DNA of 64,000 nt from NCBI GenBank assembly GCA_004352715.1, contig SCFE01000042.1:569675-633674 (forward strand), in the 5' to 3' direction. Origin of the DNA: Hofstenia miamia. Its lineage: Eukaryota > Xenacoelomorpha > Acoela. A model generated the notes under the pieces. That model was not told where the DNA came from, did no database searches, and saw only the letters and a list, made by a program, of their open reading frames with translations. This document shows, one piece after another, positions 20,540-32,460 of this stretch; position 1 is the stretch's first letter, and each line of letters opens with the position of its first letter. A program made the translations under genes and the position numbers.

Positions 20540-22985
20540 TAATATATTTATTTTGCCATATTTATTGTATGAGATTTGTCAGCAGCAAAGAAGTATTCTT
20601 TTATCAGTTGATGATAGAAAATTTTTATTCTATTGAACACAAGGGTAATCTAAATAAACCATAAACAAAATATAAATAATTTTCCATTATACTGTTTTAT
20701 TGCATGAGATTCATCAATGGTGAGGAGACATTTTTTCTAATTTGTGGAGAATATATCATTTTTCATCTGACATTATTGTAGAAGCTATACATGTGTAAAT
20801 GAGTAATCAATTAAATAGTTTATACCATTTGTGAGATAAAAATACAATTACATGAGTCATTGTGTGGGAAGCATTTTAATCAGAGAATATTGAGCATCAA
20901 GAAATGGGTTTTCCAGTGGAGGATAATTATATTGTCCTGTGTGGAAACTAAAATTTACATACATAATCAGTAAATTAAAATATATTATACCATTTGCAAG
21001 ATAAAAAATGACTAATTGGAGTATTTTTTGTAGGTGACTGGATTTCAGTTGTTGAGCAATCAATCAGCAGGAGATAATTACATGTACATTGACTTGTGTG
21101 GAAACTAAATGTGTATAAATAAACAATATATTAATTAGATTATACCACCTTACAAAGTACAACGTGTAAACAAGGAGCATTAAGAGTGAGCTGGTTTTCT
21201 TCTTCAGTTGACAAGCTGTCTCTTTATACACATCTTATCCAGGATTTCTAAACAAAACATTAATCTGTAATAATGTTGACAAAAACATACATGAAGGGAT
21301 ATATAACAAACTACGTGGACATGGAGAATGGAGCAAACCTTGTATGTTAGGCAATCAATCAATTATTCAAATGGAGGATTTCTAAACATGGAATTGATTG
21401 TAATAATATAGCATCTGCTACCAGGCTTTAACAGAGAGTCAATGATTCTTTTAAATTATCATATGTGGGTAGGGGTGTACTGATGTTAACTGTTATTTAA
21501 CTTAACTTAAAGTAACTTCATACTGTTTAGGTATACTACTTTTGCAGTTCTTTTCCGTGATTTGGCTATGGCCTCCAGCCGACTCTGATCTCCAAATCAA
21601 TCCACATGTGACTCAATCATCAATTTAGTAGTTTCAAGACTCAGCTCATCATAGTACTTATGTGTTCCCTATCCTAACTCAGTGCAGCTCTGAATGGTGT
21701 TTGTAACTGACATAAACTCAATTTGTAGTGTGTAGTTATAGTACTTTGCAACCTGGCAATGTCACTAGCTGCTTAATAAATATTACTTCTGCCATTACTG
21801 AAAACTACTGGCTTTAATTAATATAGTTAGATAAAGTAAATAATTACTTGCAGCTTCCTACCTTACATTTAAATAACAGTACATGCTCAGTCTTATTATT
21901 GTTCTATTTATAGGTCACTTAGTTTGACAATATAATGTAGATATAACCTACAGTAGGCTATCCAGCCTTTTCTCTGATTTCAATTATTTAATACATGCAA
22001 ACAAATGAATCAGTAGTCAGCTAAACAGAGAAAAACTCCTATTTGTACACTTAACCTAAATACAGGTTCATGGCTTGGATCAAGGACCCTTGAGTTGCTC
22101 CCAATATGTGCCCAAGCCACTACTACTGCATTTACTGTTTAGCTTGACATGATTTATAAATAAGCAAACCAAATGAAATCTAAAGATAAGATTTTCAAAG
22201 AATTTACTTCAACAGTTTCCAAATTAATTTCATCTCTATTTATACTCTAATTCAAAAAGTACCTGTTGTTCAAAATTTGAATTTAATTCGTCTGCCAAAA
22301 TGGCTAAAAATAATGGAAGTGATTTCACCCCCTTGATTTAGTCAAATTATTTGACAACAAGTACTAATTTGCTATTTTATTACTTAGTTGCATTTACAAA
22401 AATAATGATGATAATTAAACTTAAATTGTTTTCAATTAATAAATCATAATTCGATCTTAATACTGACTAATCCTTTGATCGTATTGTTTGGATTATGCTA
22501 CAATAATGTTACCAAATCAGCATATGTGAAGGAGGCTTAACAAATTTGTGCAGGCACAGTGGGGAAGCAAACTCTTGGACAATAGCAAACTTAATTAAAG
22601 GTGGTAGATTTTCTAAACAAAAAATTAATTTGTAATAATGTTGACAAAAACATACATTGAGGGATATAACAAAATTCTTGGACATGGAGAATGGAGTGAA
22701 ATAGCTATACATAAACATGGGAATTATATCTAAACACAAATGTTAATAAACTAAAGAAAAATTTCATAAGTACCATATGCAGAAACTTGGAGCAAGTACA
22801 GGAGGGAGGTGGAGAATGAATGGGAATTACTATGTATCAAAATCTAAAACATTAATTAATAACATGCAAAATATAAATTTCCATATACCTAGTCAGAGGC
22901 ATTTTACACCATCATCAATTAGTGTAGAACTGGTGAATGGTGAATTTGATATCTAAACAAAAATTTTAACATTATAAACACATCT
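20540..22985 (-). repeat. Degenerate tandem array, units about 110-170 bp
   Basis: Recurring phrases at roughly regular spacing: TTATTGYATGAGATT near 20560 and 20698; TTATACCATTTG near 20820 and 20988 with a weaker copy at 21140; TCTAAACA near 21247, 21383, 22613, 22731 and 22951. After removing the LTR insertion at 21407-22502 the last series is spaced about 118-136 (or twice 110). Strongly diverged old satellite-like DNA. The minus-strand open frames here (20857, 22509) have no homology. Confidence 0.45.
21407..22502 (-). repeat. Solo LTR, subfamily D, minus orientation, with 4-bp target duplication
   Basis: Right edge ...GGATTATGCTACA, left edge TATAGCATCTGCTACC (one base off TGTAGC). ATAA precedes (21403-21406) and follows (22503-22506), a 4-bp target duplication. 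Related to the LTRs at 56031, 57417 and 41720. It has no internal element sequence, so it is a solo LTR left by LTR-LTR recombination. Confidence 0.8.
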
Positions 22986-25900
22986 TTAATTTTCAGATAC
23001 CCTTTTTTTTACATCACTGTATAAAGGTGAACTTGTCAAATAATTGGAAAAATCAAAATGATGGGAAAGCTGGACAAGTTTGGTATAAAAATTCTTTGAT
23101 TTCATTTTATACAGTAGGGAAATCTGTATCTGAATAAAATAATGTTATTCAGTTCTTAAAATACAGCTTCATAATTTCATAGAGGAATGTAAACATTAAT
23201 AGCTTTGATAGATCAAGGATAGCTATTCTGATATAGTTTGGTCTGTCCCATAACATATCTTTTTGACCCATCATGACTTGGACAAAATCCTTGCTAATAA
23301 TGTTGTATGATTTAAACTCTGGTTTTTTATCAGCTTCTCTGCAGAACACAGGTCATGTGGAAACTTGATGTATATCTGTTTCCTCAAGTTCTCCATAAAT
23401 TTACCAAACACCACGTTTGACATTAATTTGTAGAATACTTTCTTGAAATCATTATGTGCAGCCTTGCATTTCTCTGTGTTTAAATCAATATATGGTTTTA
23501 GAAATGGTGCCTGTTTAAATTTGAGAGCTCTGTGAAATTTTGTAATTTTCAGTCAATGTTTGATATAAAACTTCAAGACCTCATAGTATACAATGTATGA
23601 ATTTTTTTATAAAACATTTGCAAAAGTTTTGGTATAGGTGCCAACTTTTATTTTTAATCTATTATTTATTTTGAGCTGATATGGAGATGACTATCTTATT
23701 GTCATTTTGTGTGGTGCCAATAGAAAATCAAAGTGATTGTCATGGAGATAGTCTGGATATTTGAGGTCCACTTGTACCAAGTAGCCAGTTTGTGAATCCT
23801 GAACTGTGGATAAAATTTTGTTGATACCAGCCATAGACTATGTCAGTCCACCCACAGGCAAGCTTAAACTAATGGTCCAGCTATAGAGGGCATTTGCATC
23901 TGTATAGATACCATACATGGTCTCTTTCTTAGGATCATAGTCTTCTACCATGAGGTTGTTGGCTTTAAAATATCTATCTGAAATTGTTGAGTACATCCCT
24001 CCTCTTATATCATTTCTATAAAATCCAGTTGTTCTTCATTGTTTATTGGATCAAGCAAGATTCCCATGTACTTCAGCATCATGTGCCAGCTAAAATTTGA
24101 TAGTGTAAAAAAGTGGGCAGGGTCAATATTGTATGATTCCATGTTGTGTATTCTAAATTCTCTGATAACATCTAACAGTAATAACATGTCTGAAAGTGAA
24201 TAATTGTTATGGAAATCTTTAAACATTTGGCATTTTCCCAACACCCATGTATTTTCATGTTCAAAATTAAGCTTCCCAGGCTTATCAGGATTTTTCCTAT
24301 CAATGTGTCTCTCCATTGTTCCTAATCTGGGAGGCTCAATTCATTAAACTGTTTGAAGCTATCAAACCACATGTATGAAACATCCCTTTACCTTTGCTAA
24401 GCAGTGATGCCTTCTGCTCACCCATTACATCTCTTAAAAATTGATAGTTTTCAACTCCAATACTATTTTGCAAGGTTTGATAGACTAGAAGCTATGAAAC
24501 AATAGCTATCTAAAAATCTAAGTTCTTCATATATTGGTTTGAAAATTCCATGTTTGTCATTATATCCATCTACAGGCATGAATAAATTAAGTTATAGAAA
24601 AACCTCCAATGTACATGGGACACATGATACCTTCTCTCCATCTTTCATACACAAACTTTTAAGCAAAATATGCATATCATATTTCCTCCCATTATACATA
24701 AAAACTGGTGTAAATTGTGGGCACTGATTTAAAATGTTGCAATTATTATGTGCAACACCTCTAATGTTCCAGTAAAATAACAGTGGTCAATAACTCTCAC
24801 ATCATTTTCTGCAAATCCCTTTCTACAAAATATGCACCTCACTGACATCACCAACATTATTTTCCACTGTTACTTTGAAATAATAAATTTCTGATGTTTT
24901 TGCTTAAGTTCATATGATTGCTTTGCCAATTCACCTAAATGATTCCATCCCTTCTCCATACATTTTTGCCAGTATATATTTTGCATAATAATGATCTGTC
25001 CATGCTACTTGTCACTACACATACAACAGATGAAATTTGCTCAACCTCATACTGTGTATAGCTGGTTGACAGGTTATGCTGCATGTTTTTGGACTTTTCT
25101 TGATATTGCCTCAATATCTAAACTAGCAATGATAGGAACATAATTCTGTGCTGCATATGCTTTAAATTTGATTTTGTCTGCAGGATTTGGAAATGTGATG
25201 TTTGGTTCTGCAACTCTGTTGCATTTATTTTAATGCTTGCTCAAATTTTCACAGGACTTAAAAAATCAAATGCCGGCATTTAAATTTGTGATTGCTAGAT
25301 AGTTGCTCTTTTAATCTTCTTCTAATAGTAAGAGATTAACTGTTGTTTGATATGAGCATGGAGACACATATGCTGGCACAACACATTGCTCATTTAATGA
25401 GTATACATTTACAGTTATGGAGTTCCATTTCTTGAAAATACATATATTGTTAATTGATAATGGGAATGTTAGACCCTTATGCATTAGCAATGGAAGAAAT
25501 TTGTTCATTTGTGTTATTAGGCATAGTGCTTTAATTTTGCGATGAAGGCAAACTAGTAAACTGTACAAGAAACATAATTTGGATTGACTGGTCTTTGGAT
25601 TTACAATGAAATTGTTTCTTTTAAGGTGATCAGGTGAATATAAGACCCTACTTGAGATGAATGGTATTTGGGCACTCTGAGCCCAACTCTGTTAATGTTT
25701 TTTAATATGAATCCACTTCCATTTGTGGTATATATTGAGATAAAGTTTGCAATTTCATCAACTAGTCTGTAAAAATTGCTATTGTTTAGTCCAGATCTAA
25801 ACACTGACACAGGGCTGGATGTTGGATAAAGCATCACTGTCTTTTCTTCATCATTTTCCTGTGGCGTTACCATCTCTATTTCACAGGTTGAATAATTTTT

Positions 25901-26215
25901 CACAGAATAATGTGTAGAAAATTTGCTTGAATTTGTTTGACATATTACCTCATGATGGTTTGAGAATGATTTTTATACATCTATTGAGTTGACATTGTGT
26001 GATAAATACCATTTTATGTATGGTATAATCAGTATTGTTTGAAGCTGGTATTGGGAAAATCTCATTGGGATGTTTATTATCAAAATGATTGTGAAGATCC
26101 AATCTGCTAGTGAAATAAGTTTTGCAATAAACACAGAAATTAGCTGTCATATGCCTATATCTGCTCTGTAAATGAGACCTCACCTGCTTGGGACAGGGGC
26201 TGCTATATTGACACT
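22986..26215 (-). pseudogene. polB: DNA polymerase B pseudogene, second Polinton lineage (copy 2)
   Basis: Minus order from 26215: zinc-finger-like FCVYCKTYFTSRLDLHNH; N-terminal blocks (MHKGLTFPLSINNICIF; SITVNVYSLN); GVAHNNCNIL and YNGRKYDMHILLKSL with EKVSCVPCT (24.5-24.8 kb); NYSLSDMLLLLDVIREF and NIDPAHFFTLSNFSWHMML (24.0-24.3 kb); [29 protein letters not shown] near 23.4 kb; YSDTDF and LLYKMKSKNFYTKL (23.0-23.1 kb); SHHFDFSNYL. Residues match the copy at 12.9-15.1 kb more closely than the 4-7.5 kb gene. Stops and frameshifts are spread throughout; no segment above about 100 codons is open. Confidence 0.8.
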
Positions 26216-27015
26216 AACTGCAAAAATATTGAATCTTTGGTCTAAATAGGCCATTTATTAGTAAATGATAGGGAAATATGAATTTTTGAAACACAAATTT
26301 TAAAAACCTGTATAAAATAATTTATGTTTTTGGCATAATTGGTTTTTTTTTAAATAGAAACCAGTAAAAAAGGCAGAGCATGAAAAATGTACATAAACAC
26401 ATTACAGGAAAAAAATACCAGTGTAACTAATAAAACATGCATTCATCCAAAAACGGGTATTATATTTAAACTGATAAGTGTAACATTAAAAAACCCAAAA
26501 AACAAGCAATATATATCAATGAATGCACATGTGAAATTAAAACACCAGTATACACATAGCTTTTCAAAATAATGATAACTCTCTTTGTAAAACATTAATT
26601 ACATTTAAAATGTTAACTATGCATATTGAGAAAATACTGAATGTCTAATGGGGCAAATGCAATGCAAGACACTTTTAAAAATAGTTATGCAATAATAAAA
26701 ATACACAGAGGGATGGCAATCTTGTAGCACATTAAATATTTAACTGTGAATGAGAAGAAGAGGGTAAAATTCATTTTATGCACAGTGTCTATAATGAGTG
26801 AGAAAGAATTTCCTTCCATCTTTTAAACTTGGAAAAAATGAGCTTGAGCTGTGAATAAAATTCTTGTTACACACAGTATCTATAATAGTAATTGAGAGGG
26901 TGTAAGCATAATAAATAAATTATTTTAATACCATCTTTTTAAATTTAAAAAGCAAGCAGACACTTGTGCATTTTTTTGAGAAATATTTTCACTGATGTAA
27001 TAAAACAACTCATTT
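26216..27015. other. AT-rich DNA, no supported gene
   Basis: No coding homology seen. A 61-codon open frame at 26387-26572 has no recognisable features and is probably chance. Confidence 0.4.
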
Positions 27016-27399
27016 TTGGAAATTTGTAACACAGTGATTGAGAAGCTTTTTTACAGCATCCTGGATGCAGATCATGCTAAATTTTTGAATTTTTGCATTA
27101 AGGAAATTTGTCTTCCTTTGACTTTTTTTGTAAACATATATTTTAAATTTTTTGATTATATAATAAACCTGGTATTACTAACATTATTAAATATTACCAT
27201 ATATAGACATTTTAAAAGAGTGAAATTAGCCTATTATAAATCTTGTGGGTCTATAAATTGTATAGATATTTTAAGCAAATATTCACAAATCTTTTTTGGA
27301 GATGCAGACATGTTCAGTTTTCAAATCAAGTTTTGTCAGTGCATTAAAAAAATTCATAGTATTAGAATACCAGATGTGTATATTAAAAAATATTTGTAA
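27016..27399 (+). CDS. Unidentified 127-codon open frame, no ATG
   Basis: Open from TTG 27016 to TAA 27399 in very AT-rich DNA, longer than expected by chance. It contains a hydrophobic stretch that could cross a membrane (FFDYIINLVLLTLLNITIY) flanked by basic residues, and several Cys (CGSINCIDI, KFCQCIKK). There is no ATG at the start and no identified homologue. It may be an exon, a decayed Polinton gene (it follows the reversed polymerase by 0.8 kb on the other strand) or chance. Confidence 0.25.
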   Translation: MEICNTVIEKLFYSILDADHAKFLNFCIKEICLPLTFFVNIYFKFFDYIINLVLLTLLNITIYRHFKRVKLAYYKSCGSINCIDILSKYSQIFFGDADMFSFQIKFCQCIKKIHSIRIPDVYIKKYL

Positions 27400-27943
27400 A
27401 CTATTGAATTAAAAAAACATTTTGCTTTCAAACAGCAAAATTTTACACATACAATTTTACCCCTCAGAAGCCCAGTGTACATGTGACAAATGTTGGAATA
27501 TTCATGACTGAGATAACAAGTTTGATATGTCAAAGTTAGAATGGGTATGCAGAGAGAATCTCCCACATACATTTGCCATGGTGCAAATATTAAAAGCCAA
27601 CATAGATAAGATGCACAAAGATGGGTTTTCATTAGATTTGCAATTTCACACATTTTTACATTGCTAGAAGATCAAGACAAGAGTGTAAGACTCCATCTTA
27701 TGCATTGACATTATTTAGAATTCTGTATAGTTGATGATAATCTTTAAATAAATAAAATGTAAACATATAGATATAGTTTTTTAAACAAGAACATGGTTGT
27801 AATTTACACTGGTGAACAATCTAATTTTTCAATTTAAAACATTAGGAAAATCATATAACCATAAAATACTTTTTGCTCTAAAATTTAACATGGGTTAGCT
27901 AAAATTAGTTATTTCAAGTTAAATTCATATAACCATATACATT
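27400..27943. other. AT-rich DNA before LTR, nothing recognised
   Basis: No gene or repeat identified. A 99-codon minus frame at 27354-27653 shows no homology. Confidence 0.35.
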
Positions 27944-28996
27944 TGTAGCATCATCCAACATTAATCAGAAAAAAGCTGCAAATGTTGCAGAAGATACTAA
28001 GATCAAAAGAAAGTTAATTAAAAAATATTACAATTAGTAGCTATGATTTCAGATTAATTTGTAAAATGCAACCAAAGAAAAAATATGTGTCAATAAAAAG
28101 ATAATTGTATCTGTCAATAGAAATACTTTTGACAAAACAATGCTTACGTTATTTTATCGCTGCCATCTTGGCAGAAGTTTGAAATTTAAATCAACAGGTA
28201 CTTCTTTTGAAATACTATAAATACATTGAAACTTACTGTAAGCATTTGATAAAGAATTTTACTTAGAATTCTTATTTTTCATCTTATTAATGGTTTGATT
28301 CAAGGGTCTCTGTGCCAGACTATGAAAGTGCACTTAATTAACGGTTTGATTATTTAATACAATGTTGAGCTAATCAAGCTGTGTTTAGTAGTGGTCTGGA
28401 TCATCACTCTCAACGATTCAAGGGTCTCTGTGCCAGATCATGAAAGTGCACTTAGGTTAGGCATAGGGGTTTTTCTCTTGATTATCCACTGATATAATGA
28501 CCATACATGTAGTAATTGTAAATGTAGGTTAGGAAGTTGTTTGATATTTATTTAATAAAGCCAATATATTTTGGTAATGGCTACATATAATATTGAATGA
28601 ACAACTAGTAACAGTTTCTGGTTGCAAATAGATATAACACTTTCACACAATGGAGATTAAGTCGAGTTGTGTCGTGTCTTGAGTAAGCACTGAGCTAATG
28701 TAGGGTACACATAAGCTATCTTGATTGAGCTGAGAAGTGGCACTCAAGCAGTGGATGGAATGGTGAAACTGGATGTGGAGATCTGCTTCGGGCAGATGCC
28801 CACTGAAAGATCAATGAAGAAGTTACTGCATTGCTTCATCACCTAAAAAGTGAATAGTTATTTATGATTATGTAATGTGATAAAAAGAAACTAAGCAAGC
28901 AGTAACAACAAGTAAACCCTTACCCACAATAACACAGTCAATGTTACAAGGTAACAAGTGAATCAATGGTGATAAAGCCTGGTACAGTATATTACA
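27944..28996 (+). repeat. 5' LTR of gypsy element B
   Basis: About 1053 bp from TGTAGCATCATCC to GTATATTACA, followed at once by TGGCGACTGTGACAG. The start matches the other LTR family members in this window. The gag and pol of the same strand begin within 1-3 kb, so this is the 5' LTR. Confidence 0.85.
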
Positions 28997-30089
28997 TGGC
29001 GACTGTGACAGCCAAGAATAGCAAAACCAACAGAAGAAACATTCAATTAAACCACCTGCAAAATGACATCATAATCTAAGAGTGAAAAAATGAAAGTAAC
29101 AAACTGTTTACACAAACCAACTACTAAGAAGAGGCAAAGAGATACCCTGAACCAAACAAGTGCACTTAACAGAGATCCTGGAATCACAATCTGGAGATGA
29201 GAAAGCCACTATGAACCAAAAGAAAAATGACAAAAACCAGAAAAAGGAGCGCAAAGAAAACTGCAATGAAAGCAGTAACCCCCAGGACTATTTGATCATC
29301 ACCATACTTCGGTGAAAATTCAGCAACAGACGCCACTGATACAGAACTACAATCCCTTAGTTCACCCCCAGAGACAAACCCCACAAACACAAACCCACTA
29401 GACATAATGATGTTGTTAAGAAAGAGTCAACTGGATGTGGAGATCTGCTTCGGGCAGATGCCCACTAGAAGATCACTACAGAGGTTACTGCATGGCTTCG
29501 TCACCTAAAAAGTGATTAGTTAATTGAGGTTACATAATGTAATAGAAGAAACTAGTCAAGCAGTAACAATAAGTAAATCCTTACCCGCAATAACACAGCT
29601 AATGTTACAAGGTAACAGCAGATTAACAGTGATAAAGCCTGGTAGAGGATATTACATGGCGACTGTGACAGCCAAGAACAGCAAACCAACAGAAGAAACA
29701 TTCAATTAAACCACCCGCAAAATGACATCATACGCTATGAGTGAAAGTATGGAAGCAACAAACTGTTTACACAAACCAACTACTAATGAGAGGCAAAGAG
29801 ATACCCTGAACCAAACAAATGCACTTCACAGAGATCCTGGAATCACAATCTGGAGATGAGAAAGCCACTATGAACCAAAAGAAAAATGACAAAAACCAGA
29901 AAAAGAAGCGCAAAGAAAACTGCAATGAAAGCAGTAACCCCCAGGACTATTTGATCATCACCATACTTCAGTGAAAATTCAGCAACAGACGCCACAGATA
30001 CAGAACTACAATCCCTTAGTTCACCCCCAGAGACAAACCCCACAAACACAAACCCACTAGACATAATGATGTTGTTAAGAAAGAGTCAA
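28768..30089 (+). repeat. Tandem duplication of LTR end, primer site, leader and gag start (about 660-bp unit)
   Basis: Unit 1 about 28768-29429 and unit 2 about 29430-30089 are nearly identical. Each contains the last ~230 bp of the LTR (CTGGATGTGGAGATCTGC), the primer-site-like sequence (28997 and 29657) and the gag N-terminal codons. Unit 1 breaks within codons for LLRKSQ and jumps back into LTR sequence. The pair of identical 73-codon minus frames at 29184 and 29843 are shadows of this repeat. Confidence 0.9.
28997..29012 (+). promoter_or_regulatory. tRNA primer-binding-site-like sequence
   Basis: TGGCGACTGTGACAGC starts directly after the LTR end. The same core follows the LTRs ending at 17070, 38986 and 42237, and appears again at 29657 in the duplicated leader. 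TGG at the start would pair with a tRNA CCA end. The tRNA was not identified. Confidence 0.65.
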
Positions 30090-31518
30090 GAGAATGAGGA
30101 AACTTTAAGGCAGCAAGTAGAACAATTGACTGAGAAGGTCAAAGAAATGGAGCGCCAAAGTGAATCAATACTGAGTGAAATCAGAGTAAATATGGAAATG
30201 TGATTAGAAGAACAAAATCAGCTATTTCAAAACGAAATCAAAATCTTGACTCATCAACTGTCAGAGTCTAACAAAAGGTTTCTAGAAGAAAACCAGTGAT
30301 GGCAAGAAAAAAACCAGGAATTAGAAAGAACAAACAGACAGTTAATAGAAGACAATGATCTACAAGCAGGAGAGTTAGAACAACTCAAAGATAAATTGCG
30401 ACTGTTAAGCTTAACAGAAGAAGAGAGTAGAAACAATATGCAATCTGATGAAATTGAATTCCAAGCTAAAAAAACAGTGAACTACAGGCACCACATAGGC
30501 TGAGCCGAAAGGAAGTAGCATTTGAAGAATCAGACAAAGACTCTGATGATGAAAAACAAAAAATAATAAACGAAATTAAGAAAGTAGTGACCACACAACT
30601 GCAGGAGGAAGACATACAAACCAATCATAGGAAACTGAAATATGAGAATTCGATCCTACTGCAATTAACAGCCAATGATACAATTCCATGCAAAGCGACA
30701 TTAACCAAATTCAACAGGAAAGTAGACAGTTATAATCCCACATTCACCAAGTGGCTTCAAATGTTTCATTTGACAATGGCGGAAAGGAAAGTAAGCCAAC
30801 AAGCAGCAGCGGCGAGACTCCCACTATATTTAACTGGAGCAGCATCTCAACACTATCTGTTACTGGATGCAGAGACAAAAAGGGACTATCAATTACTAAT
30901 AGGAGATTTCATTAACTATTACAAAAATGAAAGTTTCAAGAACCAGTACCAAATTATCTTGAACGCAACAAAAATGAGGGAAACTGACAACATCTGAAAC
31001 TACATGCATCAAGTTGAAAGGCTCCTGATGCTCAGTTCTAGGGGAAACACCTATTTGAAATACAACTTATTCTTGCATATCTGTAAAGGTATGCCAGAAA
31101 GCATAAAAACACAATTCAAAATTAAATGTGACGTTGACGACAAACTAGAAAGAATGAAGGCTGTTGATATACAAGCCATGATCGAGAACAATGCTCAGAT
31201 ATATGAGAAAGCCGCATGGCACAGAGACACACCAACATGGAAAAGCAACTTCAAGTCCCATACTCCCAACAAAAACTACTCTGAAGCGAAACAATAGAAA
31301 GTAATAAAAGTCAAGGGAAAGGATGGAAAAATAAGAAATTAAAAGAAAAGGACGTTAAATGCTATGGCTGCGGACAGAAAGGACATAAAAAACCAGACTG
31401 CCCAAAGCAGATAAACGTCATTGGTGATGAAGAAGCATACTATGATGAAGAAGATATACTACAAATGGAAGATGAAATAGACGAAGCAATGCAAACCAAT
31501 GAGGAGTCGGAAAACTAA
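29950..31518 (+). pseudogene. gag: Gag polyprotein of gypsy element B
   Basis: The N-terminal frame (TDATDTELQSLSSPPETN, then ATG 30066) enters a long coiled coil (QQVEQLTEKVKEMERQ; AGELEQLKDKLRLL). After a frameshift near 30480 the capsid-like part follows (CKATLTKFNRKVDSYNPTF; ARLPLYLTGAASQHYLLLD; YYKNESFKNQYQIIL). The C-terminal frame has one zinc knuckle, CYGCGQKGHKKPDC (Cys-x2-Cys-x4-His-x4-Cys, about 31360-31401), and an acidic end to TAA 31518. TGA stops at 30200, 30296 and 30995 and frameshifts near 30480 and 31297 kill it. Homologous gags lie at 39.0-40.5 and 42.4-43.9 kb. Confidence 0.85.
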
Positions 31519-31547
31519 GTAGAGCGCCAACTCATAACAACTGTGCA

Positions 31548-32105
31548 GTGATAATGATCCTAACAAACCTCAACATGATGAATACAATAACAATAGCCAT
31601 CAACGGAGTGATGACAAAAGAGACAATTGATACCAGAGCAGCAACATCTATAATCACTGATGAATGCGCTACGAAATTGGGATTTCAACAAGAAGACATG
31701 AAGAATTGTAACAAAAGATTAATTAATGCGTCAGGGGATTATATCAACACAAAGAGAATGATAAACATTGCACAAATGAGAATTGCGAACACGACATTCA
31801 AACAACCTTTGGTGGTGGTGGACACACACAATAATGCATTACCATACAAAGACATATTAGGAAACGATTTTCTGACAAGAAATGGTTGTGTGATTAACTA
31901 TGTGAACAAGACAATAAAGGTAAAAGAAGAGGAAATGGAAATTGAAGAGGAGCAAGAGAAACAGAGAACAATCACATTTGAACTGCAAGAAGATATTCAT
32001 CTACAGCTGCATCAATGGAAAATGCGCACAATCTGGACAGAAGAAAATATCACAGCTGACATAATGTTATATGACAATAAAGGCATCAACACCAAACAAG
32101 TCTAG
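31548..32105 (+). pseudogene. pro: Aspartic protease and linker of gypsy element B
   Basis: 186 codons open. The active-site block reads ETIDTRAATSIITDE where retroviral-type proteases have Asp-Thr-Gly-Ala, so Gly has become Arg (AGA; a GGA codon after ACC would place the changed base in a CpG). The second block ILGNDFLTRNGCVINY matches the usual Leu-Gly-x-Asp-Phe-Leu. An acidic-hydrophilic tail follows. It acts, in the family, to cut Gag and Pol; this copy is predicted inactive. The frame differs from gag, as expected for a separate pol frame. Confidence 0.75.
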
Positions 32106-32460
32106 CATTTGTATGATGAAAAACAGAAAAGGAAGGGTACCAATACTCAATGCTACGAACTGGAACGTGAATTTGAAAAGATCCCAGATAAGAATATACG
32201 GAAAATACATCAGAACTAACATCAGACTCATTTGGAAGGCAATGGAAGATGATGATGGAGCAAGTAATTTGCATGGTCAACTCAAGGACTTGCAAAGGAA
32301 AGCAGATAGTTCTCCACATGGCCGACTCGAGGGCAAGTGGATTACCACCATCAAAGTCGCGAGTACTCCCAAAAGCTGATTCGAGGGCATTGGGACAAAA
32401 GCAGAAGAGGAAGATACACACAGGATACCAGATATAAATGACAAAGACTATCAACATCTA
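32106..32460 (+). repeat. Protease-RT linker with repeated SRA motif
   Basis: Three copies of a motif like GAYTCGAGGGCA (near 32278, 32322 and 32380) encode NSRTC, ADSRASG and ADSRALG. The same nucleotide motif recurs on minus in the integrase-ORF3 linker at 50.8-51.15 kb. Confidence 0.5.

Noticed and set aside
29184-29405. Two almost identical 73-residue minus-strand proteins (also 29843-30064) with a hydrophobic helix
   Set aside because: They are the antisense of the duplicated gag leader; homology of the plus frame to another gag shows the coding strand is plus.
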